A DNA stretch of 64,000 nucleotides from contig NZ_SWJZ01000008.1 in assembly GCF_005144475.1 (NCBI RefSeq), positions 233,595-297,594 of the forward strand, given 5' to 3'. This DNA is from Rhodobacter capsulatus (GTDB lineage: Bacteria > Pseudomonadota > Alphaproteobacteria > Rhodobacterales > Rhodobacteraceae). The position numbers were made by a program, and so were the translations under genes. The notes below the pieces were generated by a model that saw nothing but the letters and a program-made list of their open reading frames with translations, was not told where the DNA came from and searched no databases. Of the stretch, positions 1 to 9,410 are shown in pieces (position 1 is the stretch's first letter; every line of letters begins with the position of its first letter).

Positions 1-75
1 CCTTCCCGGGGAGGAAAAGATGCACCCCCTTTTGTCCCCAGGCGCGCCCCTCCGGTTTTCCCAACGGTTGTCCAC

Positions 76-675
76 ATGCTTGCCCCCCTTGTTCTGGCCT
101 CTTCCTCCGAAATCCGCGCGCAGCTCCTGCGCTCTGCCGGACTTTCGGTGACGATCTCCCCCGCCCGCATCGATGAGGATGCGATCCGTCAGGCGCTGGA
201 ACGTGAGGGGGCGACGCCGCGCGATGTCGCCGATCAGCTGGCCGAGGCGAAGGCGATGAAGCAATCCGCCCGTCATCCGGGCGCTTTGGTGCTGGGCGCC
301 GATCAGGTGCTTGAATTGCAAGGCGAGATCTTCGCGAAACCCGAAACCCCGGCGCAGGCGATGGCGCATCTGCGCGCGCTCTCGGGGCGGACGCATCGGC
401 TGCTCTCGGCGCTGGTGGTGGTGCAGGACGGCCGCCCGCTCTGGCGTCATCTGGCCGAGGTGCGACTGACCATGCATCCGCTCTCCGACGCCTTCATCGC
501 CGATTACACCGCCCGGAACTGGGACTCGATCCGCCACGCCGTCGGCTGCTACAAGCTCGAAGAGGAAGGCGTGCGGTTGTTTTCCGCCGTCGAGGGCGAT
601 TACTTTGCCGTTCTGGGCCTGCCCCTGATCGAAGTGCTGAACTGGCTGCGCGTGCGAGGAGATCTGACGACATGA
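76..675 (+). CDS. maf: Maf-family nucleotide pyrophosphatase
   Basis: This 199-residue protein matches the Maf/YhdE/YceF family, cytoplasmic pyrophosphatases that hydrolyse non-canonical nucleoside triphosphates and so keep modified bases out of nucleic acids. The N-terminal LASSSEIR (residues 7-14) is the family signature loop, and VLGADQV (about 72-78) carries the conserved acidic residue. Full family length is about 190-200, so the ATG at 76 fits. The stop overlaps the aroE start in an ATGA, so the two are translationally coupled. Which Maf subclass it is (UTP/dTTP or m7GTP) cannot be settled by eye. Confidence 0.9.
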   Translation: MLAPLVLASSSEIRAQLLRSAGLSVTISPARIDEDAIRQALEREGATPRDVADQLAEAKAMKQSARHPGALVLGADQVLELQGEIFAKPETPAQAMAHLRALSGRTHRLLSALVVVQDGRPLWRHLAEVRLTMHPLSDAFIADYTARNWDSIRHAVGCYKLEEEGVRLFSAVEGDYFAVLGLPLIEVLNWLRVRGDLTT

Positions 676-1502
676 CCCGTATTCCTCTGGCTGGCGTGAT
701 CGGGCATCCGATCCATCATTCCCGCTCGCCCGCGCTGCATGGGCATTGGCTGAAAACCTATGGCCTGCGCGGCCATTACATCCCGATGGATGTGGCCGAG
801 GGCGATCTGGAAACCGTGTTGCGGACGCTTCCCAAAGCCGGGTTCGTCGGGTGCAACATCACGATTCCGCACAAGGAAACCGCGCTGGCCCTGGCCGATG
901 TGGTTTCTGACCGCGCGCTTCGGATCGGCGCGGCGAACACGCTGGTGTTCGATGAAACCGGTCGGATTCACGCCGACAACACCGACGGCATCGGCTTTCT
1001 GGCCAATCTGGTCGAGGGCGCCCCGGGCTGGCAGGCCACGGCGGGCCCCGCGGCGGTGATTGGCGCAGGCGGCGCCGCCCGCGCCATCGTGGTTGCGCTG
1101 CTCGAGGCCGGTTGCCCGGAAATCCGCATCGCCAACCGCACCCGCGCCCGGGCCGAGGCGCTTTGCACCGCATTCGGCCCCCGCATCGTGGTCGAAGACT
1201 GGGACAAGGTCGGATCGATCTTCGACGGCGCCGCGACAGTGGTGAACACGTCCTCGCTTGGCATGGCCGGAAAAGCGGCGTTCGACCTGCCGCTGGACGC
1301 ACTGTCCGCCGCGGCAGTCGTCACCGACTGCGTCTACACCCCCCTGCGCACCGATTTCCTGACCGCCGCCGCCGCCCGCGGCTGTGTCACCGTCGATGGC
1401 CTCGGCATGCTCTTGCACCAGGCCGTTCCCGGCTTTGAGCGCTGGTTCGGCCACCGCCCCGAGGTCACCCCCGAACTCCGCGCCGTGGTGCTTGCGGCAT
1501 GA
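672..1502 (+). CDS. aroE: Shikimate dehydrogenase (NADP+)
   Basis: Reduces 3-dehydroshikimate to shikimate with NADPH in the aromatic amino acid pathway, in the cytoplasm. The 276-residue protein has the substrate-binding HSRSP (16-20), the catalytic lysine in TIPHKE, the NTDG substrate loop and the NADP Rossmann motif GAGGAARA, followed by ANRTRARA, whose Asn/Arg pattern fits NADP specificity. It overlaps maf by 4 bases and coaE by 4 bases, so maf-aroE-coaE-dnaQ looks like one operon, an arrangement common in alphaproteobacteria. Confidence 0.96.
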   Translation: MTRIPLAGVIGHPIHHSRSPALHGHWLKTYGLRGHYIPMDVAEGDLETVLRTLPKAGFVGCNITIPHKETALALADVVSDRALRIGAANTLVFDETGRIHADNTDGIGFLANLVEGAPGWQATAGPAAVIGAGGAARAIVVALLEAGCPEIRIANRTRARAEALCTAFGPRIVVEDWDKVGSIFDGAATVVNTSSLGMAGKAAFDLPLDALSAAAVVTDCVYTPLRTDFLTAAAARGCVTVDGLGMLLHQAVPGFERWFGHRPEVTPELRAVVLAA

Positions 1503-2095
1503 GCCGGCCGTTCCGTCTCGGTCTCACCGGCTCGATCGGCATGGGGAAATCGACGACGGCCCGGCTTTTTGCCGAAGAGGACATCCCGGTCTGGGATGCC
1601 GACGCCACCGTACATGCGCTTTACGCCAAAGGCGGGGCCGCGGTGGCGCCCCTGTCCGCGATTTTCCCCGCTGCGATCCGCGATGGCGCGGTGGATCGCG
1701 ACCTTCTGAAGACCCTGCTGCAAGCCGACAAACAGGCTCTATCCCGGCTGGAATTCGTGGTTCACCCGCTGGTTCAGGCCGCCCGTCAGGCCTTTCTGCT
1801 ATCCCATGCAACGGAAGATCTGATCCTTCTCGACATTCCCCTGCTTTATGAAACCGGCGCGGACAAGGACTGCGATGCCGTTCTGGTCGTCACCGCCGCG
1901 CCCGATGTGCAACGCGCCCGGGTTCTGGCGCGCGGCCAGATGACCGAGGCGCAACTTGACATGATCCTGGCCCGCCAACTGCCCGACGCCGAAAAACGCC
2001 GCCGCGCGGATCATGTGATCGAGACCTTCACCCTTGAACAGACCCGGTCCGAGGTGCGAAAGCTGATCGCAACCCTGCGGAGCCGCCATGCGTGA
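1499..2095 (+). CDS. coaE: Dephospho-CoA kinase
   Basis: Catalyses the last step of coenzyme A synthesis, ATP-dependent phosphorylation of the 3'-hydroxyl of dephospho-CoA. The P-loop GSIGMGKST lies at residues 11-19, followed by WDAD, the conserved CoA-binding aspartate region. The length of 198 residues is usual for the family. The start overlaps the aroE stop (ATGA) and the end overlaps dnaQ by 8 bases, so expression is coupled to both neighbours. Confidence 0.95.
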   Translation: MSRPFRLGLTGSIGMGKSTTARLFAEEDIPVWDADATVHALYAKGGAAVAPLSAIFPAAIRDGAVDRDLLKTLLQADKQALSRLEFVVHPLVQAARQAFLLSHATEDLILLDIPLLYETGADKDCDAVLVVTAAPDVQRARVLARGQMTEAQLDMILARQLPDAEKRRRADHVIETFTLEQTRSEVRKLIATLRSRHA

Positions 2096-2783
2096 GATCG
2101 TCCTTGATACCGAAACCACCGGATTTGAACCCTCCGAAGGGCATCGCATCGTCGAAATCGGCGCCGTCGAGCTGATGAACCACGTCCCCACCGGGCGGAC
2201 CTATCATCAATACATCAACCCGGACCGCGCGATGCCGCAGGAAGCCTTTGCCGTGCACGGGCTGGGCGATGATTTCCTGCGCGACAAGCCGAAGTTCGGT
2301 GCCATCGCCCAGGATTTCCTCGATTTCATCGGCAATGACTCGAAGCTGGTGATCCACAACGCCGCCTTTGACATGAAGTTCCTGAATGCCGAACTGGGCT
2401 GGGTGCAAAAGCCGTTGATCCCGGCGGATCGGGCGCTCGACACTTTGGCAATGGCGCGGCGAAAATTTCCCGGCTCGCCCGCGACGCTCGATGCGCTGTG
2501 CCGCCGCTTCAGCATCGACAATTCGGCGCGGACGCTGCACGGGGCATTGCTCGACTCGGAGATTCTGGCCGAGGTTTATCTGGAACTGATCGGCGGTCGC
2601 CAGCCCGGTTTCGGTCTGAATATCGACCCTGTTCCAGCCAAAAATGCCACTTCCGGCACCGAATGGCGGCCCCGTCCCCGTCCGGTTCCCCTGCCCCCGC
2701 GCCTCACCGAGGCCGAGGCCGAAGCCCATGCCGCCTTTGTCGGAAAACTGGGCGACGGCGCGATCTGGAAGCGGCGCGGCTGA
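2088..2783 (+). CDS. dnaQ: DNA polymerase III epsilon subunit (3'-5' proofreading exonuclease)
   Basis: This is the proofreading exonuclease of the replicative polymerase. All three DEDDh exonuclease motifs are visible: DTETTG (7-12, Exo I), HNAAFD (Exo II) and HGALLDSE (Exo III, with the catalytic His and Asp). A C-terminal tail rich in Arg, Pro and acidic residues follows the exonuclease domain and probably binds the alpha subunit. The 231-residue length is normal. It is the last gene of the maf-aroE-coaE-dnaQ run; about 118 bases separate it from nadA. Confidence 0.95.
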   Translation: MREIVLDTETTGFEPSEGHRIVEIGAVELMNHVPTGRTYHQYINPDRAMPQEAFAVHGLGDDFLRDKPKFGAIAQDFLDFIGNDSKLVIHNAAFDMKFLNAELGWVQKPLIPADRALDTLAMARRKFPGSPATLDALCRRFSIDNSARTLHGALLDSEILAEVYLELIGGRQPGFGLNIDPVPAKNATSGTEWRPRPRPVPLPPRLTEAEAEAHAAFVGKLGDGAIWKRRG

Positions 2784-2858
2784 CACATAAATTTCACAAA
2801 ACGCAGCCTTGCGGCAATTTTCCCATTCCATCCCCGCCTTGCAGCCATTAGATGCATC

Positions 2859-2887
2859 GCGTTCGCAGTTTAGGGCGTTCGCAGTTT
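2859..2887 (+). promoter_or_regulatory. Two 13-bp direct repeats before nadA
   Basis: The 13-mer GCGTTCGCAGTTT occurs at 2859-2871 and again at 2875-2887, a spacing of 16 bases, ending 15 bases before the nadA ATG and just before its Shine-Dalgarno. A perfect direct repeat placed between dnaQ and nadABC suggests a binding site for an NAD-pathway repressor. NadQ and NrtR are known regulators of NAD genes in proteobacteria, but I cannot assign this site to either. Confidence 0.5.
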
Positions 2888-2901
2888 TGGGGAGGGAGCC
2901 C

Positions 2902-3954
2902 ATGCTGGACTTCGCTACGATGCGCGCTTCTCTGGCCGAGGCCTATGATCTGGCGCCCTCGCTGACGCTGGCGCAAGAGATGGCCGATATTCACGCCCGC
3001 ATGGACCGCGTGATCCCGCTGCCTGATTTCGCCCGCCACGCGCCCTATATCCGCGCGATCAACCGGCTCAAGCGCGAAAAGAACGCGGTGATCCTGGCGC
3101 ATAACTACATGACGCCCGAGATTTATCACGGCGTCGCCGATGTCGTGGGCGACAGCCTGCAGCTGGCGATCGAGGCGACAAAGGTCGAAGCCGACACCAT
3201 CGTGCAATGCGGTGTGCATTTCATGGCCGAGACCTCGAAGATCCTGAACCCGGCCAAGCGCGTGCTGATCCCCGATGCCCAGGCGGGCTGTTCGCTGGCC
3301 GAAAGCATCACGCCCGAGGGCATCGCGCAGATGCGGGCGAAATATCCCGGCGCGCCGGTGGTCAGCTACGTCAACACCACGGCGGCGGTCAAAGCCGCGT
3401 CCGACATCTGCTGCACCTCGGCCAATGCGGCGCAGATCGTGGCGGCTCTGCCCGAACACACGATCATCATGACCCCGGATCAATATCTGGCGCAGAACGT
3501 TGCGAAAGCCGTGCCGCAGAAAAACGTCGTCTGGTGGGCCGGTTCCTGCATCGTGCATGAACAATACACGCCCGCCGATCTGCGCGACTTCCGCAGCTAT
3601 CACCCCGGCACGAAGATCATCGCCCACCCCGAATGCCCGCCCGATGTGGTGGCCGAGGCGGATTTCTCGGGGTCCACCGCGGGGATGATCGACTTCGTGA
3701 CCCGCGAAAAACCGGCGCAGGTGATGCTGGTCACCGAATGCTCGATGGCCTCGAACATTGCCGATGCCCTGCCCTCGGTCGAGTTTCTGGGGCCCTGCAA
3801 CATGTGCCCCTACATGAAGATGATCACGCTGGAAAAGATCCTGTGGTCGCTGCACGCGGGCACGGAAGAAGTCACCGTCGATCCCGCCATCGCGGGCAAG
3901 GCCCGGGCGGCGGTCGAGCGGATGATCGACCTGTCGCGGAAGCCGGGCCGGTGA
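2902..3954 (+). CDS. nadA: Quinolinate synthase A
   Basis: This is the [4Fe-4S] enzyme that condenses iminoaspartate with dihydroxyacetone phosphate to quinolinate in de novo NAD synthesis. The 350-residue protein has the three cysteine regions expected for the cluster, in QCGVHFMAE, WAGSCIVHE and GPCNMCPYM. I chose the ATG at 2902 because a strong GGAGGGA site lies just before it; an in-frame ATG at 2809 would add 31 unconserved residues. The nadB start overlaps its stop as GTGA. Confidence 0.95.
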   Translation: MLDFATMRASLAEAYDLAPSLTLAQEMADIHARMDRVIPLPDFARHAPYIRAINRLKREKNAVILAHNYMTPEIYHGVADVVGDSLQLAIEATKVEADTIVQCGVHFMAETSKILNPAKRVLIPDAQAGCSLAESITPEGIAQMRAKYPGAPVVSYVNTTAAVKAASDICCTSANAAQIVAALPEHTIIMTPDQYLAQNVAKAVPQKNVVWWAGSCIVHEQYTPADLRDFRSYHPGTKIIAHPECPPDVVAEADFSGSTAGMIDFVTREKPAQVMLVTECSMASNIADALPSVEFLGPCNMCPYMKMITLEKILWSLHAGTEEVTVDPAIAGKARAAVERMIDLSRKPGR

Positions 3955-5513
3955 GCGATCCGGTGATCGACACCCCGCGCGTCGTCATCGTCGGTGCGGG
4001 GCTGGGGGCGCTTTACGCGGCGCTGAAACTGGCGCCGCATCCGGTTCTGGTGATCTCGCCCGAAACCTTGGGCGAAGGTGCCTCCTCGGCCTGGGCGCAA
4101 GGCGGTGTGGCCGCCGCGATGGCCCCCCCCGACAGCGCCGAGGATCACGCGAAAGACACTGAAACCGCGGGGGCTGGCACCGTGGATGCCGCCATCGCCC
4201 GGCTGGTGACCCAGGAGGCCCGCGACCGCATTCTGGACCTGACCGCCTTGGGCGCCCCCTTCGACCGCGACGCGCAGGGCGATTACGTGATGTCGCGCGA
4301 GGCCGCCCATTCCCGCCCCCGTGTCGTGCGGGTCAAGGGCGATCAAGCCGGTTACGAGATCATGCAGACGCTGATTGCCGCCGTGCGGGCTTGCCCGTCG
4401 GTGCAGGTGATCGAAGGCGTGATCGCGACACGGCTTGAGGTCGAAAACGGTGCTGTCACCGGGCTTTGGGTCGAATCCGCGGCATCGTCCAGTGGCCGCG
4501 TGCTGATCCGCACCCCCGCGGTGCTTCTGGCCGGGGGCGGCTCGGGCGGGCTTTACGCCGTCACCACCAATCCGCCGCGCATCCGCGGTCAGGTCATCGG
4601 CATGGCGGCCCGGGCGGGCGCGCAGATTGCCGATGCGGAATTCGTGCAATTCCACCCGACGGCGATTGCGACGGGCGAAGACCCCGCCCCCTTGGCGACC
4701 GAGGCGCTTCGTGGCGAAGGCGCCGTTCTGCGCAATGACCGGGGCGAGCGGTTCATGCAGCCGATCCATCCCGATGCCGAACTGGCGCCACGCGATATCG
4801 TTGCCCGCGCCGTCTATCTGGAACGGCAGGCGGGGCGGAACCCGGTTCTGGATACGCGGCAAGTGCTGGGGGCCGAGCTGCCGAAGCGCTTTCCCGCCGT
4901 GGCCGAAGCCTGTCTTTCAGCCGGAATAGACCCTGTTTCGCAACCGATCCCGGTGGCCGCCGCCGCGCATTATCACATGGGCGGGATTGCGGTGGATGAC
5001 CGCGGCTACTCCTCGCTGAACCGGCTTTGGGTTTGCGGCGAGGCCTCTTCGACCGGGTTGCATGGCGCCAATCGGCTGGCCTCGAACGGGCTTCTGGAAG
5101 CCCTTGTCTTCGCCCGCATCTGTGCCGAGGGCATTGCCGAAACCGTTCCCCTGTCAGGGGCCGACACCGTTGCCCTGTCCTTCCCGGCGGGCGGTTCCCC
5201 GGTGGACGAGGCCGCCGTGGCCCGGCTGCGGCAGGCGATGACCGATGGCGTCGGCGTCGTGCGCGACGCTGCGGGGCTGAAAGCCGCCCTGCGCACGCTT
5301 GCGGAAATCGAGGCAAAGGCCGACCGCGAGGCGCTGCGCAACATGACCGCCACCGCCACGCTGATTGCCGCCGCGGCGCTGATCCGCACCGAAAGCCGGG
5401 GCGGCCATTACCGGTCGGACTTCCCGAAAACAGACCCTGTTCAAGCCAAACGCAGCTTTCTGACCTTGACCGAAGCGCTCGCCATCCGTGCCCGCGCGCT
5501 GGAGGAAGAATGA
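3951..5513 (+). CDS. nadB: L-aspartate oxidase
   Basis: This FAD enzyme oxidises L-aspartate to iminoaspartate, the substrate of NadA. The 520-residue protein starts at a GTG that overlaps the nadA stop (GTGA). It has the FAD dinucleotide motif GAGLGAL near residue 13, the SSAWAQGG segment typical of NadB, the HYHMGGI substrate loop and the C-terminal helical domain. The downstream nadC start overlaps its stop (ATGA), so nadABC is one coupled operon. Confidence 0.95.
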   Translation: MSDPVIDTPRVVIVGAGLGALYAALKLAPHPVLVISPETLGEGASSAWAQGGVAAAMAPPDSAEDHAKDTETAGAGTVDAAIARLVTQEARDRILDLTALGAPFDRDAQGDYVMSREAAHSRPRVVRVKGDQAGYEIMQTLIAAVRACPSVQVIEGVIATRLEVENGAVTGLWVESAASSSGRVLIRTPAVLLAGGGSGGLYAVTTNPPRIRGQVIGMAARAGAQIADAEFVQFHPTAIATGEDPAPLATEALRGEGAVLRNDRGERFMQPIHPDAELAPRDIVARAVYLERQAGRNPVLDTRQVLGAELPKRFPAVAEACLSAGIDPVSQPIPVAAAAHYHMGGIAVDDRGYSSLNRLWVCGEASSTGLHGANRLASNGLLEALVFARICAEGIAETVPLSGADTVALSFPAGGSPVDEAAVARLRQAMTDGVGVVRDAAGLKAALRTLAEIEAKADREALRNMTATATLIAAAALIRTESRGGHYRSDFPKTDPVQAKRSFLTLTEALAIRARALEEE

Positions 5514-6352
5514 CCAACCTGCCCGATTTCCTGCTGGAACCCGTGATCCGCGCCGCTCTGATGGAAGATCTCTCGCCGATGGGCGATGTCACCACCCGCG
5601 CCGTCGTGCCCGCCACCACGCGCTATGAGGCGCGCGTCAACGCCCGCGAAGAGGGTGTGGTCTCGGGCATGCAGGTCGCCGCCCTCGCCTTCCGGCTGGT
5701 CGATCCGACGCTTGCGGTCACGACCCATGTCGCCGACGGCCATGCCTGCGGCAAGGGCCAATGCCTGATGACGATTTCCGGCGCGGCGGCCTCGATCCTG
5801 ATGGGGGAACGGGTTGCGCTGAACTTTGCGGGCCGGATGACCGGCATCGCCAGCCTGACCGCCAGTTTCGTCGCCCAGACCCGCGGCACGAAGACCCGCA
5901 TCACCTGCACCCGCAAGACCACCCCCGGCCTGCGCCTGATCGAGAAAACCGCCGTCGCGCATGGCGGCGGCTCGAACCACCGCTTCGGCCTCTCCGATGC
6001 GATCCTGATCAAGGACAATCACATCGCCGCCGCAGGGGGTATCCGCGCCGTGCTGGAGGCCGCCAAGACCGCCCGCAGCCACATGATGCGCGTTGAACTG
6101 GAGGTGGACAGCCTTGATCAGCTGGACCAGGCGCTGTCCATCGGCGGTGCCGACGTGATCTTGCTCGACAACATGGACACGCCGACCCTGCGCGCGGCGG
6201 TGGCGCTGACGAAATCCCGTGTGGTCCTCGAAGCCTCGGGCAACATGCGTCTTGACCGCATCGCCGAAGTGGCCGCGACCGGGGTCGATTACATTTCCTC
6301 GGGCGCGCTGACGCATTCGGCGCGCACCTTCGACCTTGGTCTCGATTTCTGA
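5510..6352 (+). CDS. nadC: Nicotinate-nucleotide pyrophosphorylase (carboxylating)
   Basis: Also called quinolinate phosphoribosyltransferase, it converts quinolinate and PRPP to nicotinate mononucleotide. The 280-residue protein shows the family motifs TRKTTPGLR and the HRFGLSDAILIKDNH segment, with Lys and His contacts to PRPP and quinolinate. The start at 5510 has a GGAGGAAGA Shine-Dalgarno inside the end of nadB and overlaps its stop. It closes the nadABC operon and converges on rppH, 11 bases away. Confidence 0.95.
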   Translation: MTNLPDFLLEPVIRAALMEDLSPMGDVTTRAVVPATTRYEARVNAREEGVVSGMQVAALAFRLVDPTLAVTTHVADGHACGKGQCLMTISGAAASILMGERVALNFAGRMTGIASLTASFVAQTRGTKTRITCTRKTTPGLRLIEKTAVAHGGGSNHRFGLSDAILIKDNHIAAAGGIRAVLEAAKTARSHMMRVELEVDSLDQLDQALSIGGADVILLDNMDTPTLRAAVALTKSRVVLEASGNMRLDRIAEVAATGVDYISSGALTHSARTFDLGLDF

Positions 6353-6363
6353 CGGAACAGAGC

Positions 6364-6852
6364 CTATTTCTTCAGGTGTTCGGCGAAAGTGTCGAACACC
6401 TGCTCATAGACCGCGCGCTTGAATGGCACGATCTTTTCCACCAGCTCCGCCGGTTCCATCCAGCGCCAGACGGAAAACTCCGGGTGCTCGGTCGCGATGT
6501 TCACATCGCTGTCCTGGCCCAGAAAGCGGAACAGGAACCATTTCTGCTTCTGGCCGCGATATTTCCCGCCCCAGATATTGCCGATCAGCTCTTCGGGCAG
6601 GTCATAGACCAGCCAATCCTCGGTTTTCGCGATCTTTTCCACCAGGTCCGGCCGGACCCCGGTTTCTTCTTCCAACTCCCGCAGCGCGGCTTCCTTCGGC
6701 CGCTCGCCCGCGTCGATGCCCCCTTGCGGCATCTGCCAGGCATCGCCCGGATTGTCGAGGCGCTGACCGGCAAAGATCAGCCCCTTTGCGTTGATCAGCA
6801 CAAGGCCGACATTCTTGCGATAGGGCAGCGCGGCAAGCTCTTCGGGGGTCAT
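6364..6852 (-). CDS. rppH: RNA pyrophosphohydrolase (Nudix)
   Basis: RppH removes pyrophosphate from the 5' end of mRNAs and starts RNase E-dependent decay. The complete Nudix box is present as [20 protein letters not shown] followed by TGV, and the protein has the 162-residue length usual for alphaproteobacterial RppH. I chose the ATG at 6852 because GAGGA lies just before it; an upstream in-frame ATG at 6870 has no Shine-Dalgarno and sits against a hairpin. It is the last gene of the leftward rsfS-to-rppH chain. Confidence 0.92.
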   Translation of the reverse strand: MTPEELAALPYRKNVGLVLINAKGLIFAGQRLDNPGDAWQMPQGGIDAGERPKEAALRELEEETGVRPDLVEKIAKTEDWLVYDLPEELIGNIWGGKYRGQKQKWFLFRFLGQDSDVNIATEHPEFSVWRWMEPAELVEKIVPFKRAVYEQVFDTFAEHLKK

Positions 6853-6870
6853 CTTGTCCTCATGTGGCAA

Positions 6871-6888
6871 GGGGGCCTTTCGGCCCCC
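6871..6888 (-). terminator. GC-rich hairpin between ctpA and rppH
   Basis: A perfect 7-bp stem GGGGGCC / GGCCCCC closes a 4-base GAAA loop (minus strand). It is followed by only two Ts, so it is at best a weak or partial terminator. It may instead act as an attenuator or stabiliser between ctpA and rppH. The GAAA loop is a stable GNRA tetraloop. Confidence 0.5.
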
Positions 6889-6897
6889 AGTCCAGGA

Positions 6898-8262
6898 TTA
6901 CGGTTTTGCGGCGGCCTTCGGTTCATCGACCGGCACCAGCGTCTGACCGGCGACCGCCAGCCCCTTGATGATGTCGATCCCGTAAGCCAGCTGGAAATCC
7001 TCCAGCCGCAGCTTGGCGGCATCTTCGGCCTTGGCGCGTTCGTCCTCGGCCTGTTTCTTCTCGTCCTCGGTCATCGAGTCGTTCGACAGCACGCCGCGCA
7101 GATCGGCTTCGGACCGGGTTTCCGCGGTGTCCTCGGCCTTGTCGGTTTCGGGCGTGGCGGGCGGTTGCGGCACGACGATGTCGGGCGCAATCCCCAAGGC
7201 CTGGATCGACCGCCCCGAGGGCGTATAATAGCGCGAGGTGGTCAGCCGCATCGCCCCGTCGCTCTGCACCGGAATGACCGTCTGCACCGAGCCCTTGCCG
7301 AAGCTTTTCGTTCCCACCACGATGGCGCGGTGATGATCCTGCAGCGCCCCGGTGACGATCTCCGAGGCCGAGGCCGAGCCGCCGTTGATCAGAACGACGA
7401 TCGGCTTGCCCGCGGCCAGATCGCCCGGCGTGGCGTTGAAGCGTTCGCTTTCCTCGGGCTTGCGGCCGCGGGTCGAGACGATCTCGCCCTTGTCGAGGAA
7501 GGCATCCGAGACCGCGATCGCCTGCGTCAGCAGCCCGCCCGGGTTGTTGCGCAGATCCAGGATCACCCCGTTCAGCTTGTCGATGCCGCCCGCTTCCTCG
7601 GCGACCTTCTTCAGGCTTTCCTGCAGGTTCGGGAAGGTCTGATCGTTGAAGGTGGTGATGCGCAGGACCGCCGTATTCGCCTCCAGCCGCCCCTTGACCG
7701 CGGTCAGCTTGATCGTATCGCGGGTCAGCGTCACGTCAAAGGGTTCGGTCTTGCCTTCGCGCACGATCTTCAGCGTCACTTCGCTGCCGACCGGGCCGCG
7801 CATCTTGTCCACCGCATCATCCAGCGCCAGCCCCATCAGGCTTTCGCCATTCACATGGGTGATGAAATCGCCCGACTGGATCCCCGCCGCCGAGGCCGGG
7901 GTGCCATCCATCGGCGAAACCACCTTGACCGCGCCATTTTCCATCGTCACTTCGATGCCGAGACCGCCGAAAGAGCCGCGCGTCTGCACTTTCATGTCGT
8001 CATATTCTTCGGCCGGCATGTAGCTCGAATGCGGATCGAGCGAGGACAGCATGCCGTTGATCGCCGCTTCGATCAGCTTCTTGTCGTCGACCTGTTCGAC
8101 GTAATCGGCGCGGATGCGGCGGAACACGTCGCCAAACAGATCCAGCTCCTGATAGACCGAGGCCGGTTTCGACGCCTCCTCCGCCAGAAGCGGCGCCACC
8201 TGCACCGAGAGCAGCGTCCCGGCGATCGTTCCGCCCAGTGCGGCAATGACGAATTTCTTCAT
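6898..8262 (-). CDS. ctpA: Carboxy-terminal processing protease (S41 family)
   Basis: This 454-residue periplasmic serine protease has an N-terminal signal segment (MKKFVIAALGG then a hydrophobic stretch ending near AEE). A PDZ domain follows (GLGIEV through GIQSGDFITHVNGE), then the S41 catalytic domain with the nucleophile in GGSASASEIV and the lysine base in GTKSFGKGS. A charged, Glu/Ala-rich tail follows. The start at 8262 lies 2 bases after the stop of the EnvC-like gene; an ATG 39 bases upstream would put charged residues before the signal. CtpA and EnvC-type proteins both act in peptidoglycan remodelling, which explains the pairing. Confidence 0.93.
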   Translation of the reverse strand: MKKFVIAALGGTIAGTLLSVQVAPLLAEEASKPASVYQELDLFGDVFRRIRADYVEQVDDKKLIEAAINGMLSSLDPHSSYMPAEEYDDMKVQTRGSFGGLGIEVTMENGAVKVVSPMDGTPASAAGIQSGDFITHVNGESLMGLALDDAVDKMRGPVGSEVTLKIVREGKTEPFDVTLTRDTIKLTAVKGRLEANTAVLRITTFNDQTFPNLQESLKKVAEEAGGIDKLNGVILDLRNNPGGLLTQAIAVSDAFLDKGEIVSTRGRKPEESERFNATPGDLAAGKPIVVLINGGSASASEIVTGALQDHHRAIVVGTKSFGKGSVQTVIPVQSDGAMRLTTSRYYTPSGRSIQALGIAPDIVVPQPPATPETDKAEDTAETRSEADLRGVLSNDSMTEDEKKQAEDERAKAEDAAKLRLEDFQLAYGIDIIKGLAVAGQTLVPVDEPKAAAKP

Positions 8263-8264
8263 TT

Positions 8265-9410
8265 TCAGCCCTTGTTCTGGTCTTTCGTCGGGGTGAACCA
8301 TGGCGCGGGGTCCACGGGCTTCTTGCCCTTCCTCAACTCGATATAAAGCGTCTCCGAGCGCGTGGCGCCACTCCCCATCTGCGCGTTCTTCAGGAAATCC
8401 TCGCCGAATTCCTGTGCCCCGGGTTCGCGCCCGCCCATCAGCCCGACCGGAGCCCCCGCGGCCAGCACGTCGCCGGTCTCACCATAGACACTGCCAAGCC
8501 CCGCCAGAACAAGAAGATAGCCTTCCGCCGGTTCGAGGATCATCACATTTCCGTAGTCCAGAAGCGGGCCGCGATAGCGGATCGTCGCGGGCCAGGGCGT
8601 CGTCACCAGCGCTGCGGGCGCCGTCGCCACAACCAGCCCCGGACGGCGGATGCCCGCCGCATCGGCCTCGTCATATTTGCGCAGCACCGTGCCCAGAACC
8701 GGCATCGGCAGGCTGCCCTTGGCGCCGGCGAAATCCTCCATCGGCGCGCCGATATCGCCTTCAAGATCGGCCAGACCCGAGGCGAAGCCCTCCAGCGTAT
8801 CGACGCTTTCGATCAGCTCGCGCAGCTCTTCGGGTTCTTCCAGATAGCGCCGCGGCAGTTTCGACCGATCCGCCACCGCCTTCGACAGCGCCGTCCGCGC
8901 CGCCTGCACCGAGCCGAGCCCGGTTTCCAGCACCTTCTGCGCATTGCCCTGCACCGCGCGCAGGTCCTCGATCTCGATCAGATCGGCGCGCATCTTTTCC
9001 GCCTCGGCCTGCAGCGCGGGCGTCACCGCGCCCAGCATCATCCCCGACCGCGCCGTGCCCAGCGGCCCCGAGGGATGCAGCAACAAAAGCGGCCCCTCGG
9101 TGCCGCTCATCGTGCTCATCACGCCCAGCAACCGGCCGATATCTTCGCGCTTCGCCTCGAATTTCGCGCGGATCTCGGCCTCGCGCACGGCGGCGCGGCG
9201 CAGCCCGTCGCGCAACGCGCCAAGGCCCTTTTCGTAAGCCGAGATCGTCCGCGTCAGCGCCGCCACCCGGTCGGCCCTGGACTGTGCCGCATCCAAAGCC
9301 TCGATCGCGGTGCGCAGATCCTCGGCGGCCTTTTGCGCCACGTCACCGGCGGGGCTGGCCAAGGCCGCCCCCGCCGAAAACAGGAAGGCAACGACCGCCT
9401 GACGGATCAT
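8265..9410 (-). CDS. EnvC-like murein hydrolase activator (degenerate M23 domain)
   Basis: This 381-residue secreted protein has a signal peptide (MIRQAVVAFLFSAGAALAS), a long alpha-helical coiled-coil region (about 25-240) and a C-terminal LytM/M23-like domain. In active M23 peptidases the zinc ligands lie in HxxxD and HxH motifs. Here the equivalent segments read LDYGNVMIL and YIELRKG, so the final HFE-type histidine is a tyrosine. That loss is typical of EnvC and NlpD, which activate cell-separation amidases and do not cut murein themselves. It overlaps gpmI by 4 bases (ATGA). Confidence 0.85.
   Translation of the reverse strand: MIRQAVVAFLFSAGAALASPAGDVAQKAAEDLRTAIEALDAAQSRADRVAALTRTISAYEKGLGALRDGLRRAAVREAEIRAKFEAKREDIGRLLGVMSTMSGTEGPLLLLHPSGPLGTARSGMMLGAVTPALQAEAEKMRADLIEIEDLRAVQGNAQKVLETGLGSVQAARTALSKAVADRSKLPRRYLEEPEELRELIESVDTLEGFASGLADLEGDIGAPMEDFAGAKGSLPMPVLGTVLRKYDEADAAGIRRPGLVVATAPAALVTTPWPATIRYRGPLLDYGNVMILEPAEGYLLVLAGLGSVYGETGDVLAAGAPVGLMGGREPGAQEFGEDFLKNAQMGSGATRSETLYIELRKGKKPVDPAPWFTPTKDQNKG

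Noticed and set aside
6376..8346. 656-codon plus-strand frame across rppH and ctpA
   Set aside because: Antisense to two conserved genes and rich in Arg/His/Asp without motifs.
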